Of a stretch of 64,000 nt of DNA, positions 20,356-31,937 are shown one piece after another. The translations under genes and the position numbers were made by a program. This DNA is from Schizochytrium sp. TIO01 (Eukaryota > Sar > Bigyra > Thraustochytrida > Thraustochytriidae). The notes below the pieces were generated by a model that was given only the letters and a program-made list of their open reading frames with translations, ran no database searches and was not told the origin of the DNA. Where the stretch lies: contig SMSO01000032.1 of NCBI GenBank assembly GCA_004764695.1, positions 8,390,668 to 8,454,667 of the forward strand, given 5' to 3'. Within the stretch, counting starts at the first letter, position 1. Every line of letters starts with the position of its first letter.

Positions 20356-21159
20356 TTACTCATCGGAGGTGACACCCTTGATGAACTTGCGGAGGGCATC
20401 GCACTGTGCGTCAACGCTCTCACCAGCAGACTCAATGGTCTTGATGATGATGCTGCCCATAACAGCACCCTCGGCGTACTTGTGGACCTCCTTGACGTGC
20501 TCACGGGTGTTGAGTCCAAAACCAACGACGAGAGGGATCTTGAAGTGTGATCTGACGCGGTCGGTGAACTCCTTGAGGTCCTCAGGAAGCTTGTCACGAG
20601 CGCCAGTGATACCAGTGACAGAAACACAGTACACGTATCCAGAGCCAAACTCAGCGATCTCACCAAGACGCTTGTCAGTGGAGGTCGGTGCCACAAGCGG
20701 CACGTAGGCGAGGTTGCCAGCAGCGCAAGTTTTGGCAAAAGCCACTGCCTCAGGGCCAGAGAGGTCGACGGCAATGAAGCCACTGATGGTGGCCTCTGCG
20801 CAGTCCTTGACGAGCTTCTCTTCGCCGTACTGCGCAAACGGGTTCCAGTATCCCATAAGGATCACGGGGACGGTGAGACCCTGCTTGCGAGCCTCCTTGA
20901 CCATCTCGAGAACATCCTGAAGCTTGATACCGTTCTTAAGGGCCTCAAAGCTGGACTTCTGCACAGTGGGACCGTCAGCGAGAGGGTCGGAGAAGGGCAC
21001 GCCAAGCTCAATCACATCGGCACCACCCTCCTGCATGGCGAGCATGTGCGGCACGGTGGCTTCCTTGGTCGGGTAGCCCGCGGTGACATAGGGAACGAAG
21101 GCGGCGCGCTTCTCATCAGCAGCCTTGGCGAAAGCCTTTTCGAGATCAGGGATCGTCAT
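20356..21159 (-). CDS. trpA: Tryptophan synthase alpha chain, stand-alone
   Basis: The 267-aa product starts at ATG 21159; the 52 codons open above it begin at TTG and are not homologous. It is a full-length TIM barrel that splits indole-3-glycerol phosphate into indole and glyceraldehyde 3-phosphate. The two catalytic acids are present: Glu51 in Val-Ile-Glu-Leu-Gly (E. coli Glu49) and Asp62 in Pro-Leu-Ala-Asp-Gly-Pro-Thr-Val-Gln (Asp60). The phosphate-binding Gly-Phe-Gly-Leu-Asn-Thr loop follows near 210. It stops after a normal alpha chain with no beta domain behind it, unlike the fused TRP5 of fungi. No transit peptide is evident, so it should be cytosolic. Codons are strongly C/G-ending, which suggests high expression. 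No trpB lies in this window. Confidence 0.93.
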   Translation of the reverse strand: MTIPDLEKAFAKAADEKRAAFVPYVTAGYPTKEATVPHMLAMQEGGADVIELGVPFSDPLADGPTVQKSSFEALKNGIKLQDVLEMVKEARKQGLTVPVILMGYWNPFAQYGEEKLVKDCAEATISGFIAVDLSGPEAVAFAKTCAAGNLAYVPLVAPTSTDKRLGEIAEFGSGYVYCVSVTGITGARDKLPEDLKEFTDRVRSHFKIPLVVGFGLNTREHVKEVHKYAEGAVMGSIIIKTIESAGESVDAQCDALRKFIKGVTSDE

Positions 21160-22304
21160 CGTGTAGAGAAAATAAAGCGAGAGGAAAGATAAAGAAGTCA
21201 AGCAGGGACACCGGTCCGGAGTGAAGGAGAGATTGGAGTTTGCGTCGGAGGGAGAAAGGTCGAACGATCGAGCGATCGGAGGCCAACTTAGACTTACTTG
21301 GCCAAGTACAATCAATCTATTACATTAATTACTTTACATGCATGGCCATAGGACCAACCTAAGTCTATCTACTGCAAATCATTAAAGCATTCGTGCTCTT
21401 TTCTTTCTTTTCCTTTCTTACTTAGCGTACTAATTATTCTGCTCTGCTTTACACAGAACAGAAACTACTGCGTTCTGACATCTCGAAGAGTTGAATATGC
21501 ACATGATCGCTGAGCTCCCCCGCCTCGTTCGCACCGCGATGCCTTGTCCATGAGGCCTTATTGAGAAGCAGGAGGTATAAATAAATTCGACTCATTGGCG
21601 AGAAAGTGAATGTTCTAGTACCGAGGCGCTTCCAATGTGCGGCTGTGCACAGAATGCATTGACTTTGCTTTAAGAGGAAGGCAAAGCAGGTAAGTAGGAT
21701 AAAGGTAGAATACTTCATATTGTGGGGCATTTTATTGTAGAGTATAGAAATGCCGTACAATAGTGAAATGGACCCAAAGCAGGTTATTGGGGGAGGCAGA
21801 AGAATGATGCAGGAAGCGGAAAAAGAGGTCTAAGAGAAAGAGGTCTAAGTAGTCAATGACGTAAGCTAAGCCCATCTTGATGACATAGAAAGCAGTAGGT
21901 AGGATAAAAGCAGAGCAGAGAACCGGTGCTCTTCGGCGAAACGCAAGTAACTGGCAAGAACTTGTCGATGGAGTTGGCATGTGGGCGTATCTTTCTAAGA
22001 GCTTGCACAACGCTTGGTTATTTGGGAGTAAAAGTTTAAAGCTTCCCATTTTGCATAGATGTTGGTGCAAACATTTATTTGCAGGCGTAAGGGCCCGGGA
22101 ACGAAGATATCGTTGTAATAGTGAGCGTGATTTTGGAAGGCTTAATTGCACAATCCGCATGTTTGCCAACCAATGCTTCTTCCCCTTTGACAACTATTCT
22201 GTCATGTACTACGAATGCTGTAGACACGCCCGCTGGCAAATTAGGACGTGAATTGATAAAATTAACTTTAATTTGATCACGGATTAGTATGATGAAAGCT
22301 AAAG
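21160..22304. other. Spacer between trpA and the GT31 gene
   Basis: The left part (to about 21320) should be the trpA promoter and 5' untranslated region. Beyond it, overlapping open frames on both strands (for example 153 codons, minus, 21732-22193) have no domain and compete with each other, so I treat them as chance. A TTTCTTTTC tract lies at about 21400-21420. Confidence 0.4.
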
Positions 22305-24410
22305 CTAGTGAAGCGCAAGAAGGTTTTGCTTGACTTTCCAAAGGTAATGAATCTCATCCCAATAAACATATGTTGGGATGTGTGAGACCTTCGAGATGAC
22401 ACCCTTTACTCTGGCGCCGGGGTTTTGTTTGAGCTTATCAACAAGTGGACGTGAATAAACTTCAGATTCTAAGAAAGTGTTGCTTTGGTTATACATAAAC
22501 TCCTCCAATCGGAAAAGATCACTAGGGTCTTTATACCAGTGGAAGGCCACTGGGATCTCGCTGCCTGTTGTTTCCAAAAAGTATCGTACCAGGAAATTGA
22601 TGTAAGAAAAAAGAAATACACATTAAAGCAACAGAGAAGTCAGTATTTTCACTCAAATACAAAAAAGATCAGTGAAGAATGCCAAATTGTGCAAGGTAAA
22701 AGTAAACGTACAGCAGATTGAGGATTGTGGTTTTTTGTCTGTTTGCGGTCCGTGAAAGGTCCATTTGTAATAAATGACCCAAGGTCATCATTGTTTGTTT
22801 GTATTAAGTTAGTTGGGATGTCAAGGAAATATCAAGAAATCAAAAAGAAGCCAAGGACGAGCATAAGGACTGCACTATCCACTTGGTTACATTACGGCCC
22901 GATTCTGCTTGAGTAAAATATCATGAACTTACACCAGTACCAAGAGTGAGTTCCCTCACGCTTCCGCAAATAAAGCGCATCAGAAATACGCATAAGATTG
23001 ACCTTCTGCATTCCAAAACGATCTTCCAGAGTCGTAGGCTGAATACCAGCATCGAACATGCAAATGGCCTCGACAACCTCTTGAGAAGCACCATCACGAT
23101 CCACACAGCGATTGCGAGCAAATTTCTCCCGAGGACCATATTCATTGGGCATAGTCTTGTATAGAGGCACAACCTTGCGCAGTGCACCGCGACTCACTCC
23201 GACCCAAGCACCATTTACAAAAGGCCGTGGGGCAAGATGAGAGACGTGACCAAAATAACGTGGTTCTTCCGGGTCCCAGTTATTGAGCGCAAAATGAAGT
23301 TTTGCAAATTCTACAAAGAAGAAGGTATCATCATCGATTTTTGCAAAAAAGTCTGCAGATTCGAGGTCATTATCATAAATGTAATCCCAAGCTCGCCATA
23401 CTTTCTCCCAAATATGACGGCATGGGACCGCCACTCCATGTTGCTTACAGCTTGCAGCTGTAGAATGAGGCATATATAGTACATTCTTGTTAGTTTGTCT
23501 ATTTCACTTCGAGCAGAAGGGGCACAGATCGATAAGTTAAGCAGCCGGTGCAACACTACACATAATATCTCGCTTCGGTGAAGTTGAATTCCCTCTTGCC
23601 CCCTGCTGCTTAAACAACAGGAAGTGACTTAGTATCCCACAGCAGCAAGGATGTAGGTAAGCCACGAATTTAGTACTTACTGGTATAACGTTTGTCTTTT
23701 GACATCTCGTCATTTTGACGGACAAGAGGCAACTGGACCATTTCTACCTTAACTGATGGATCTGAAGATGGGAAATACTTCGGAAAGATGGTACCCTTTG
23801 GCGCTGGATCGATGAAGAGCTTGATCACATCACAGCGCTTTCCCCAGGTAGAAACTACGGCCTCAATTTTCGCCTTGCGGTGCTCTGCAAAAATAGTGGG
23901 CACCATGCAATAAAAACGGTAGTTTGACATTTTATCCTTGAAAGACGAGTACTCAAGAAGCATCTGCTGATCACGACCTTGCAATGTGTCACTGGACCCT
24001 GACTGAATCTCTTCGCTCTGGGCACCACGGGGGCTACTGTCCACCTTGTCATGTCTAAGTTGTGCCTTGAGCTGTTCGTTTTCGTACTTGACCTCACGCA
24101 GAGAATCCTCAAGGTGCACAATCTTTGCACGAGTGATAACATCGAGTGCGAGCTGATCAATTTTAGGAGCTGCACCGTTGCTTTGGCTTGATGCAAGAGC
24201 TGAGTCTCCCAGAGCGTTATACTGCCCTAATATGAAGTAGCCTCCAAAGAGGATCGTGCAAATGAGGATAACAAGGGCCGACTTCCGAATCTTGCGCGAA
24301 GCAGTAAGCTCATTCTTTTTGTAGGTCTTGCTACCGAGCTTTGGACGATAGTAGTGTTCCGACGTAGGAGACCTCCCCTCAACGTCTGAGCTCCAAGGCT
24401 GGTACAACAT
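22305..24410 (-). CDS. GT31-family glycosyltransferase, core 1 beta3-GalT-like, three exons
   Basis: Exons are 23681-24410, 22933-23457 and 22305-22564, giving 504 aa. Intron 1 (23458-23680) has a GTAAGT donor and a TTCTACAG acceptor; intron 2 (22565-22932) has a GTAAGT donor and an AACAACAG acceptor; both interrupt after the first codon base. The start is ATG 24410; the frame above opens at TTG. It is a type II Golgi membrane protein: cytosolic tail, one membrane helix (about 44-62), a stem with a coiled coil (about 95-125), then a GT31 catalytic domain with Thr-Trp-Gly-Lys-Arg-Cys, the metal-binding Asp-Asp-Asp in Phe-Ala-Lys-Ile-Asp-Asp-Asp-Thr-Phe and a late Val-Ala-Phe-His-Trp. C1GALT enzymes add beta1,3-galactose to O-GalNAc. 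The acceptor used here is unknown. Confidence 0.8.
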
Positions 24411-26215
24411 GGTACCTAACCTCTGTGTTGATTTATGTCTGTAAGCACTAGATTTATCAAAAATAAAATAGCCACTCGCGTTTGCCAAGCAGTCAGAGTC
24501 GGCACGAGTTCCGCTCCTTTAAGGGCGAATGGTGTCTGTGAATGTCAGTTGTCTCACAATATCCAGGGGTTTTGCCATATCCTGCGTTTTAAAGAGCGTG
24601 AAGAGATGTCGGAACTCGGGCTCCTGCGTTCAACCAGGAAAGGAGACAAGTGGGATTCCTCACTTAGGTCAATCAATGGCTTTCCCTTCCTTACCTTCTT
24701 AGCAGCTACGAACTCGGCACACCCGACACAAGGCTTTGAGGTGCCTTGGGGCGCTTTGAGGCGAATGCGTTTTATGATCTGTTATATACCTACACCACTC
24801 CGCCTTGCTCAGCAGCTGTGTCAGCGGCGCAGTTAAACGCGCCTTCTTTCCTGCCGACCCAAAGCTGCGCCAGAGCAGATGGAGGTCACGTTACGGCACA
24901 GTGCGACGGGACGTGAAGTCCCTTTATCAGGCACTGGGCCGTCTTTTGTGATTTGGCAGCTCGCTTTTGTTCTCCAATATTTTGTTGCCAATCTTGCGCA
25001 ATTGATAATGATCAATTTTATTGCAGAGTAAAGAGTGGAGGAAAATGGTATAAAAAAAGAACTGGTTTAGCATGATGGACTTCAGCACCTTTTCCAAAGG
25101 TCTGTACGAGTAGATCTATTGCTCATGACAGTTTGCTTGTGTACGCATTGAAAAGGAGATATACTTCCTCAGGTTTGGTTCTGTGAAGGAGGCAGTCATG
25201 TTTCTTTTTTAACTGTAGAAGTTGTATCAATGATGCCAATTTTAGTTTGTGGTTGCGAGTTTTATAGTGATGGTACCGATACTAGGCTACAGAAGAAGGT
25301 TATCGTCCGAGGTAAGTGCTGTTGGGAATAGTCGGTGAGGAGTGTTTTATTTTAGTTATTATTATTTTTTAACCGATGTTTTTTCTGAAGATTACTATTC
25401 AATCTGTAGATTGTGCACTTTGAAGCATGTAGCCCCTTCGTAAGATATACATTCGTAACGAGCATCGCCTCACCTCCTCTAGAATGATGATGTAATTGCT
25501 TTTCACAGCAGCACACGTATGTCGTTTGTTAGCTGGAGTGGAATTTCTGTGTCCTATGATCAACATAAAGAGAGAAAAATCCTCCATATAAGCATGAGTG
25601 TAACCACCCACAATTAATCACAGAGCTTCTAATCTCGTTACACGGATACTTTATTAAGATCTCAAAAGAACCCAAATCGAAGCCATCTCATTCATGAGAC
25701 AGAAGGCATGGTGTACAGAGTAGTGCACAGAGGGCAAGGCATTTCAACACTACTCCTCTCGAAGGAGATGAAAAACCCGCTGCAAACATCTGACTTTTAT
25801 TCGCCTCAAGTACAGGTTGGATTGGTCGCACATGATTTGAACAGTCCTAATAGCTAGCTAATTGCTCTGCAGGGGTAATCAACAGCAAAAAGTGTAGATA
25901 TCGCAGTGTTTCGGCAAAAAATGTGAAAATATATTTATGATGCGTGAAGAAACGTGTGTCAGTCAGTCAGGCAGGCAGGCATGCATGCATGCAGGCATCC
26001 GTCTTTGGATCATGTGTTGTGTTGCGTGGCAGTTGTGCGTGTATGTGTTGCGCCTTTTAAAGCGAGGCATGTGCTGCAATGTTCTTGTGTTCGAGTCGAA
26101 AGCATTGCCTCATGTTCGATCTTCCGACCGCCAGCTTGTGCTTTTCGATTCTTGATGGGGTGACATGCGAAAGTAGTTTGTGGCTGTTGATGGTCTGCGG
26201 CGTGACCCGTTTTGT
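24411..26215. other. Spacer between the GT31 gene and ilvH
   Basis: The left few hundred bases should be the GT31 promoter; the right end is the ilvH 3' region. A GGCA/TGCA tandem run lies at about 25972-26000. A 133-codon plus-strand frame (24435-24836) has no domain and no good start. I see no supported gene. Confidence 0.45.
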
Positions 26216-27061
26216 TTAGCTGGGGGGGAGGTCCGCGAGATCAACAACGGTGCGGTTCTCCTCGCCGTCATCCTCTCCGGCGACGGTAGACCTGGACATA
26301 GCAATGATTCCTGAGCGAGCACCCTCAACGATTCCGTAGGGCTCAAGCATGCGGAAGAGAGCATCCACGCGACGGCTCCAAGAGACGACCTCGATGATGA
26401 TGGACTCAGAGCCGATGTCGATAACCTTGCCCTCGAACATCTTGGCGACATCAAGGATAGCCTGGCGGTGGAAGTGCGAAGCCATCATCTCGTCGTAGTT
26501 GTGCGCCGCGGTGGCCACCACGCGGCCGTCATCGGTGGCGGGAGGGGGAATGCAGGAGACCTTGATGATGGCAAGCTCACGCTCGATGATGTTCTTGTTG
26601 CGGTAGTCGAGCACAGCCCAGACGTCCACGAGGTCCTCAAGCTGGCGCACGGCCTGCTCGATTTGGGTGTCGGGGCCCTTGACAGCAATGGTCACACGGC
26701 TGAGCTCCTTGACGTCGGTAGAGCTGACGGTAAGAGAGTCAATGTTGAAGCCGCGAGCGCTCATGAGGCCGGAGATCTTGGAGAGCACACCGGGGGAGTC
26801 ATCCACGAGCACACTCATGATGTGCTTCTTGGGCTTCTCCTTCACGGCCGGCGTGTTGTACAGGATGTTGTTCACGGCGTCCTCCGCCGTGCGCTTGCCC
26901 TTGGCGCCGCGAGAGACACCAACGAAGGAGTCCAGGCGCTGGAGGCCTGTCGAGTCGGAGCCAGAAGAGGAGGCCAGGCCGCGCACAAGGCAGCGGCGGG
27001 CCACGGGGGCCGCACGGGCGCCCTGGCGCTGGCACGCACCACGCAAGAGTCCAGACAGCAT
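26216..27061 (-). CDS. ilvH: Acetolactate synthase regulatory (small) subunit
   Basis: The 281-aa product starts at ATG 27061. Residues 1-35 are Arg/Ala-rich with no acidic residues, a typical mitochondrial presequence. An ACT domain follows (about 80-150: His-Ile-Met-Ser-Val-Leu-Val, Asp-Asp-Ser-Pro-Gly-Val-Leu, Arg-Gly-Phe-Asn-Ile-Asp-Ser-Leu), which binds valine, then the ALS small-subunit C-terminal domain (about 160-255). The subunit stimulates acetolactate synthase and gives it feedback control by branched-chain amino acids. Yeast ILV6 has the same layout with a short insert; here the insert is a loop of about ten residues around Pro-Pro-Pro-Ala-Thr-Asp-Asp. It is a single copy of the ACT unit, fungal/bacterial rather than the doubled plant form. 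Codons are strongly C/G-ending. The catalytic subunit is not in this window. Confidence 0.92.
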   Translation of the reverse strand: MLSGLLRGACQRQGARAAPVARRCLVRGLASSSGSDSTGLQRLDSFVGVSRGAKGKRTAEDAVNNILYNTPAVKEKPKKHIMSVLVDDSPGVLSKISGLMSARGFNIDSLTVSSTDVKELSRVTIAVKGPDTQIEQAVRQLEDLVDVWAVLDYRNKNIIERELAIIKVSCIPPPATDDGRVVATAAHNYDEMMASHFHRQAILDVAKMFEGKVIDIGSESIIIEVVSWSRRVDALFRMLEPYGIVEGARSGIIAMSRSTVAGEDDGEENRTVVDLADLPPS

Positions 27062-27240
27062 CGTGGTTTTGATTGCGAACTGCCTGCCGTCGCCAACTAA
27101 GGAAGTAATTGCAACATTGCTCGATCAATCAATCGATCAATCGACTCCCTAAGCCATCCTAAGCCTGAGATAGCACCCCTTTCGCTCTGTTATTTCTCTT
27201 TTCTTTGGTGGAAACTTTAAAAAAAATCATATCCTAAAGA

Positions 27241-27324
27241 ACAAACAAATACAAACAAACAAATACAAACAAACAGACAAATACAAACAAACAGACAAAT
27301 ACAAACAAACAAATACAAACAAAC
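27241..27324. repeat. CAAAC/CAAATA minisatellite
   Basis: About five units of roughly 16 bp built from ACAAATACAAACAAAC, some with a CAGA variant, lie in tandem. An A-rich GAAAATG/GAAAGTG run follows at 27351-27425. Confidence 0.85.
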
Positions 27325-27685
27325 TTGAGCAACAACTAAATTGAAAGTCCTGAAAATGAAAATGAAAAATAAAATGAAAAATGAAGAATAAAATGAAATG
27401 AAAGTGAAAGTGAAAATGAAAAGGAAGAAGCTTCAACTAATCAACTCTCTGCCCAAGCGCACCTAAGAACAACCATCTCTGCGGATCGACTCAAGCGCTT
27501 TCTCTCTCTTGAAAGCCTCTCTCTCTTCTTGGTCTCTGCTCTTTCTCCACACTCAGACACAAACACAAACACCACACAGAAGGAAGACCGAGGCCAAGCA
27601 GAAAGCGAAAAGAGTCAACACGCGCTAAAGCCACATCGACGTGTGAACGGAATAGGAATGGTTTTCATGGCCCTCTTTCCATCAT

Positions 27686-27734
27686 TCTCTCTCTCTTTAC
27701 TTTCTCTCTCTCTCTCTCTCTTTCCTCTCTTTCT
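27686..27734. repeat. (CT)n tract
   Basis: Two CT dinucleotide runs are separated by a short TTTACTTT interruption. They follow a plus-strand open frame that I reject as repeat-driven. Confidence 0.85.
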
Positions 27735-28047
27735 GCGCTGTTTTTAGCTTTGGCTTTGCACAGTTTATTTTATGCATAAGAGAGAGGAGCAGTCGCTACT
27801 TCTCTGTAGCACTGCGTATGGAATGAATGATATTGTGATGACTTTGCGATGATCATTGATCTCATCTTTAGTCGAAGATGCATACATACATACATACATA
27901 ATCAGACGGGCCAATGTAGGGCAGGATCCAGGGTGTGCCAGGAGGCAAAGCCAGCGGTGGAGGGAGAGGGGCCTCACGGCTGATTGAAGGCATGGCTTGA
28001 GCGAAGACATCAACCAGCCCATCAGTCGATCAATTTATCTGATTGCG

Positions 28048-28090
28048 TTGCATTGCATTGCAACGTGTTGCATTGCATTGCATTGCATTG
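28048..28090. repeat. (TTGCA)n pentamer array, first copy
   Basis: About eight TTGCA units with one AACGTG interruption are visible. The same pentamer in the same orientation recurs at 28978-29054. Confidence 0.85.
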
Positions 28091-28240
28091 ATTACATTAC
28101 CATTGATTACAATGTGTTGGTTGATTGATGCTCACTTTTAAGAGGTTTAGCGAGAAAAGGCTTTCTTTGCGTTGGGTAGTGGCCGCATAGAGTAAACGGT
28201 AGCCGTGGAGAGCTTTACAGTACCTTTTTCATTTCAATCT

Positions 28241-28262
28241 ATTGATTGATTGATTGATTGAT
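28241..28262. repeat. (ATTG)n microsatellite
   Basis: Five ATTG units in tandem end in ATGGATG. Confidence 0.85.
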
Positions 28263-28716
28263 GGATGATCGTAGTTTTTCTTTTGAGCGAATAAGTGAAT
28301 GAATTCCTACTCATCGATAACGAGCGAACAGGCAGATCAACTCGCGATTGTGGGGCACTTTCGAAGCGTGTGCTCTGCTTCGTTCGTGGATGAAGCTGCT
28401 GCTACATACCAGCTCTGCTTCAATCAATAGTTGCTTCTTAGTTCTTTATCTATTTGACTGTTTGTCTGTTTGACTGTTTGATTGTTTGTTTGTTTGTTTG
28501 ACCTGTGTGTTTTATGATGTCAATGAGTTTTTAGTCATTTTCTTGAGCTTGCACGTTCAACCGGGGTGTCATTCGTGTGCATCAAGGCCTCGCAGACCGC
28601 CTTCGCAGCATGCACAAGCCTCGGGGCGACCTCGACCAGAAGCTGTCTGCAGCAGGCAGACCTCTGCAAAGAAACGAGGCCTCGAGGCCACACGCCGCCT
28701 CAAAATCGCAGCAAAA

Positions 28717-28800
28717 CAAACAAACAAACAAACAAACAAACAAACAAACAAACAAACAAACAAACAAACACCTCCTTGGCAGCAACAAACAAACAAACAA
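28717..28800. repeat. (CAAA)n microsatellite, interrupted
   Basis: Thirteen CAAA units (28717-28769) are followed by a 14-bp interruption and four more (28784-28800). The period of four keeps all three frames open on both strands, which produces spurious Thr/Asn/Lys/Gln and Cys/Leu/Phe/Val reading frames. Confidence 0.92.
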
Positions 28801-28977
28801 TAAATGAATGCAATGGCAACCGTGTCGAGATTTCACGGCACCGGAGGCGGCCTGAAACTGAGGAAGGAAGAATCGGCGCTAATCGGGAGAGGACATGGCG
28901 AGCGAACCACAATCCACCCCACCAAACCTCATCGCAGAACGAGTCGTAACCATGAGTTCATTCCTTGTCTCGCCTCG

Positions 28978-29054
28978 CATTACATTGCGTTACATCGCAC
29001 TACATTACATTGCATTACATTGCATTGCATTGCATTGCATTACATTGCACTACA
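28978..29054. repeat. (TTGCA/TTACA)n pentamer array, second copy
   Basis: About fourteen pentamers alternate TTGCA and TTACA variants. It is longer and more varied than the related array at 28048-28090. Confidence 0.85.
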
Positions 29055-30926
29055 CCGCCTTTATAAGGGATTAAAAAGGCACCTGCTACTGTTAAGCGTA
29101 GCAGGCCTGGTAGGAGCCGCGCAAAGTGCTAAAAGGAGGGACTTGGAGGATAGTCCAGACAGCGATCACTGCACTCCAGGAACACGCCCTCGGTCTGTCT
29201 CAGGGCGTGCAGGGCGCGAGTGACGAATGATGCGCGAGCCAGGCCGGGCTGTGGATGGATGCCTAGGCAGGTAGGTGCCTTCGGGGCCAGGTCGCGTCAG
29301 TTCAGGTCGGTTGGATTCCCTTTGGGTGCGAGCTACGGTCTGCTTGGGCGAGTTGAGAGTGCTGAGGACCATGAGCAAGCAACAAACGAGGGGAAAATCA
29401 ATTCACGAATGAAATGGAATCCTTGCGTGGGTTTTCATGAACCAAGTGATGGTTTCGTTCGCCTCGCTCGCAGATTCATCACTCTCGTCACCGCTCCGAT
29501 GAAAGTGGCAGATTGGTGCAGGATTTGAAGGGAGCATTTCCAGCTGGTTTGGGAGCGACGCTGGTTGCGGAATGTGGACCAAGTCCAGGTGCTTTGATTG
29601 CCAAACGAGTTACTCGCCTGTTTCGTATTGCCTGTGACACGCATGCATGCATGTGTTGGAGCCACGAGAGTTGTCTATGGCTTGGGCTCGCTTGCAAGTT
29701 ATTTCGTGCAAGTGGGCTCGGGCTGGCTAGCTAGACAGGTCTGCGGAGCCTGATTGCTCGCGCATTCGTAAGCACACACAAGTGCGCCGGCAAGAACTGA
29801 GGCAGCAGCAGGAGCGGCAGAGCTCTCACACCAAACTTTGGAATGTGTTTTCAGACCTGCTTTGCTTGCGAGCTCGTGGTCCTTGTGGGAAGATTGCAGC
29901 ACTTGTAGCACCAACTGGCCTTGGTAGGATGGTGGCTGGCTAAAATTATTGATGACCCCGCCCGAATTTTTGCAAACTCTGGCTTTGGTCAACTTACTGC
30001 CTTAACAAAGAATCCCAAGCAAGCCACCAGCGTCGAGACCAACGTGTCAAAATACACGTTCTCTCGGCCATGCAAGCAGAGACCGGGACGAACAGCTGAG
30101 TTTGTCAAGGCGACCTTGATAATACTTACTCCTTCCTGAAAAAAGCGCTTGAGTGCCCATATTCTATAGGAACTGCTCTCTGCTACTACATCTCATTGCA
30201 GTAAAATTCTAATCGTAGTAGATTGATGCCATGGCCAACACGTCATTTGGGGGTCCTTTTGAGCGTCTTTTATTTTATTTTTAGCTGTCTTGTTTGATTT
30301 ATTGTGTTTCTTTGATTTTTGTTATCCTCATGCACGAATAACATCCTCGTCAGGTTCGACTTTCTTTGTCAAAGTTGAGCAACACGAACACCAACAGCCA
30401 GCAGAACCCTCGAAAAGCTTGTACTACTAAGTCTCTGTAGGTAGGGCTCGCTAGCTAGCCAGCTACTGCCTGGTTAGAACCCGCCTGTTAAAAACCACAA
30501 TCCATGCATGCCTTGGTGGCTCTTTCTATTTTAGAAACAGCACTTAACTAATTCATCATGTTTAGGTCCTGATCGACAGTTGTCAGCTGTGATTTCATCG
30601 CACTGCATCAGTTTGGCATGGAGCATTCCACAATATTTACTGCCTCTTCGCGCAGGTGCGTGGTGTTCGTTTGTGCACTTGCACAAATAGAATAAAGCAT
30701 TCAATTGGCTTTCCCGCAAGTGAACAATCCGCTCCGCAAGTGAGTTATAGCCCGCGTAGACAAGTGGAAGTTAAAACCTGTGGCCACGGCCACCGGTTCC
30801 GATCGCCCTCACGAGTGTCCGACGGACCACAGCTTCCACGCAAGTAACCGGACAGTCCTCTCCTGCTCCGAGCATCGTGAAAGCCAAGTTTGCATGCCCA
30901 ACGAGCTGTCCAAGGACCAAATAAAC

Positions 30927-30990
30927 CGGCATCGGCATCGGCATCAGAGCATTACAATCGCCATCTCAATTGCAATTGCAATTGCAATTC
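30927..30990. repeat. (CGGCAT)n and (CAATTG)n short arrays
   Basis: Three CGGCAT units (30927-30945) and, 20 bp on, nearly four CAATTG units (30967-30990). The second unit is self-complementary. Confidence 0.8.
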
Positions 30991-31937
30991 CGCACCACGA
31001 GACCTCCAAGAACTCTAGCAGGCACTCCTAACACCCTATAAGCAACTCCTAAGGTATCTCCAAGATAGATCCTGCCTCCGCACTTTACCCTTCACAAATT
31101 GGCCCCTTCAGACTGCACCCTCAGCGCTGCTTCAGCTCTCGATCGACCCTGCCTCGCCTCAAGCTTCGAGCGCCCTCTCGCTTCTGAGCACCTGCTCCGT
31201 GCTAAGCAGGCCCTCCAACACGAAACCTCAAAGATCATCGTGGCCACGATCCTAAAAAGCCAAAAGCCCTCAGAAGGAAGAAGCAAAGGTGAAACAAGGA
31301 GTGGCGGTGAGACCTTAGTACCCCATAGCCCACTCCTAGGCACCGACCCTGGAGTTGGTCTCTGGAATTGCTGGAGGAGATAGTTTTGGAATGATTTTCT
31401 TTCTTTTCTTTTCTTTTCTCTTTAAAGTTGAAAACTCTTTGTTTGTTTGTTTGTAGGAGGTTCGTTAGTAGTCGTGGTAGTAGTAGCAGTATGTCTTGCC
31501 TGTGTAAGAGGAAAAAAAGCGCTTTTAGTAGAGACAGAACTTGTGAGCTGCATAGCGCTAACTGTAGTAGGTAGTAGCAGTTGGATTCCTGCTTTGTATC
31601 TTTGGGCAATGAGAGAGGACGAAGGACCTATTTCTTTTTAGTTTCATTTAGCTAATAAGTCGGTAGTTAAAAGGAGAGGAAATCAATGTAGCAAGTTTTG
31701 GTTTCTTTTTTTCTTTGTTTCTTCTTTGGGTTAATTGATTAGGTTTGATAAGAATATTGTAGGGCTGGAAATAGATGGATGCAGATGATCGATTGATTCC
31801 AATTGCAAGGTAAAGACCGATCGCTCGCTTGCCGTGCGCTTGCTCACTTGCTCCTCGAGCAAGCAGAACAAGCCTCCTCTGCACACTCCTCGCGCAGGCC
31901 CCTTTGCAGATTTAGCTAAGACTTACCTCTCGCCACC

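Larger units (their letters stand above)
27062..31937. other. Microsatellite-rich spacer before ATIC
   Basis: Nearly 4.9 kb has no gene I can support. It carries tandem arrays listed separately: a CAAA/CAAATA minisatellite, a GAAAAT run, CT runs, two TTGCA arrays, ATTG and CAAA arrays, and short CGGCAT and CAATTG arrays. Long frames here (for example 139 codons at 28804-29223) run through the arrays and are artefacts of repeat periodicity. The right end, to 31937, is the ATIC promoter and leader. Confidence 0.55.

Noticed and set aside
21732-22193. 153-codon minus-strand frame between trpA and the GT31 gene
   Set aside because: It starts at a TTG, no domain is seen and the plus strand is also open; about the size expected by chance in 64 kb.
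28569-28912. Cys/Leu/Phe/Val-repeat and Thr/Asn/Lys/Gln-repeat proteins
   Set aside because: They are translations of the CAAA array, whose four-base period keeps every frame open.
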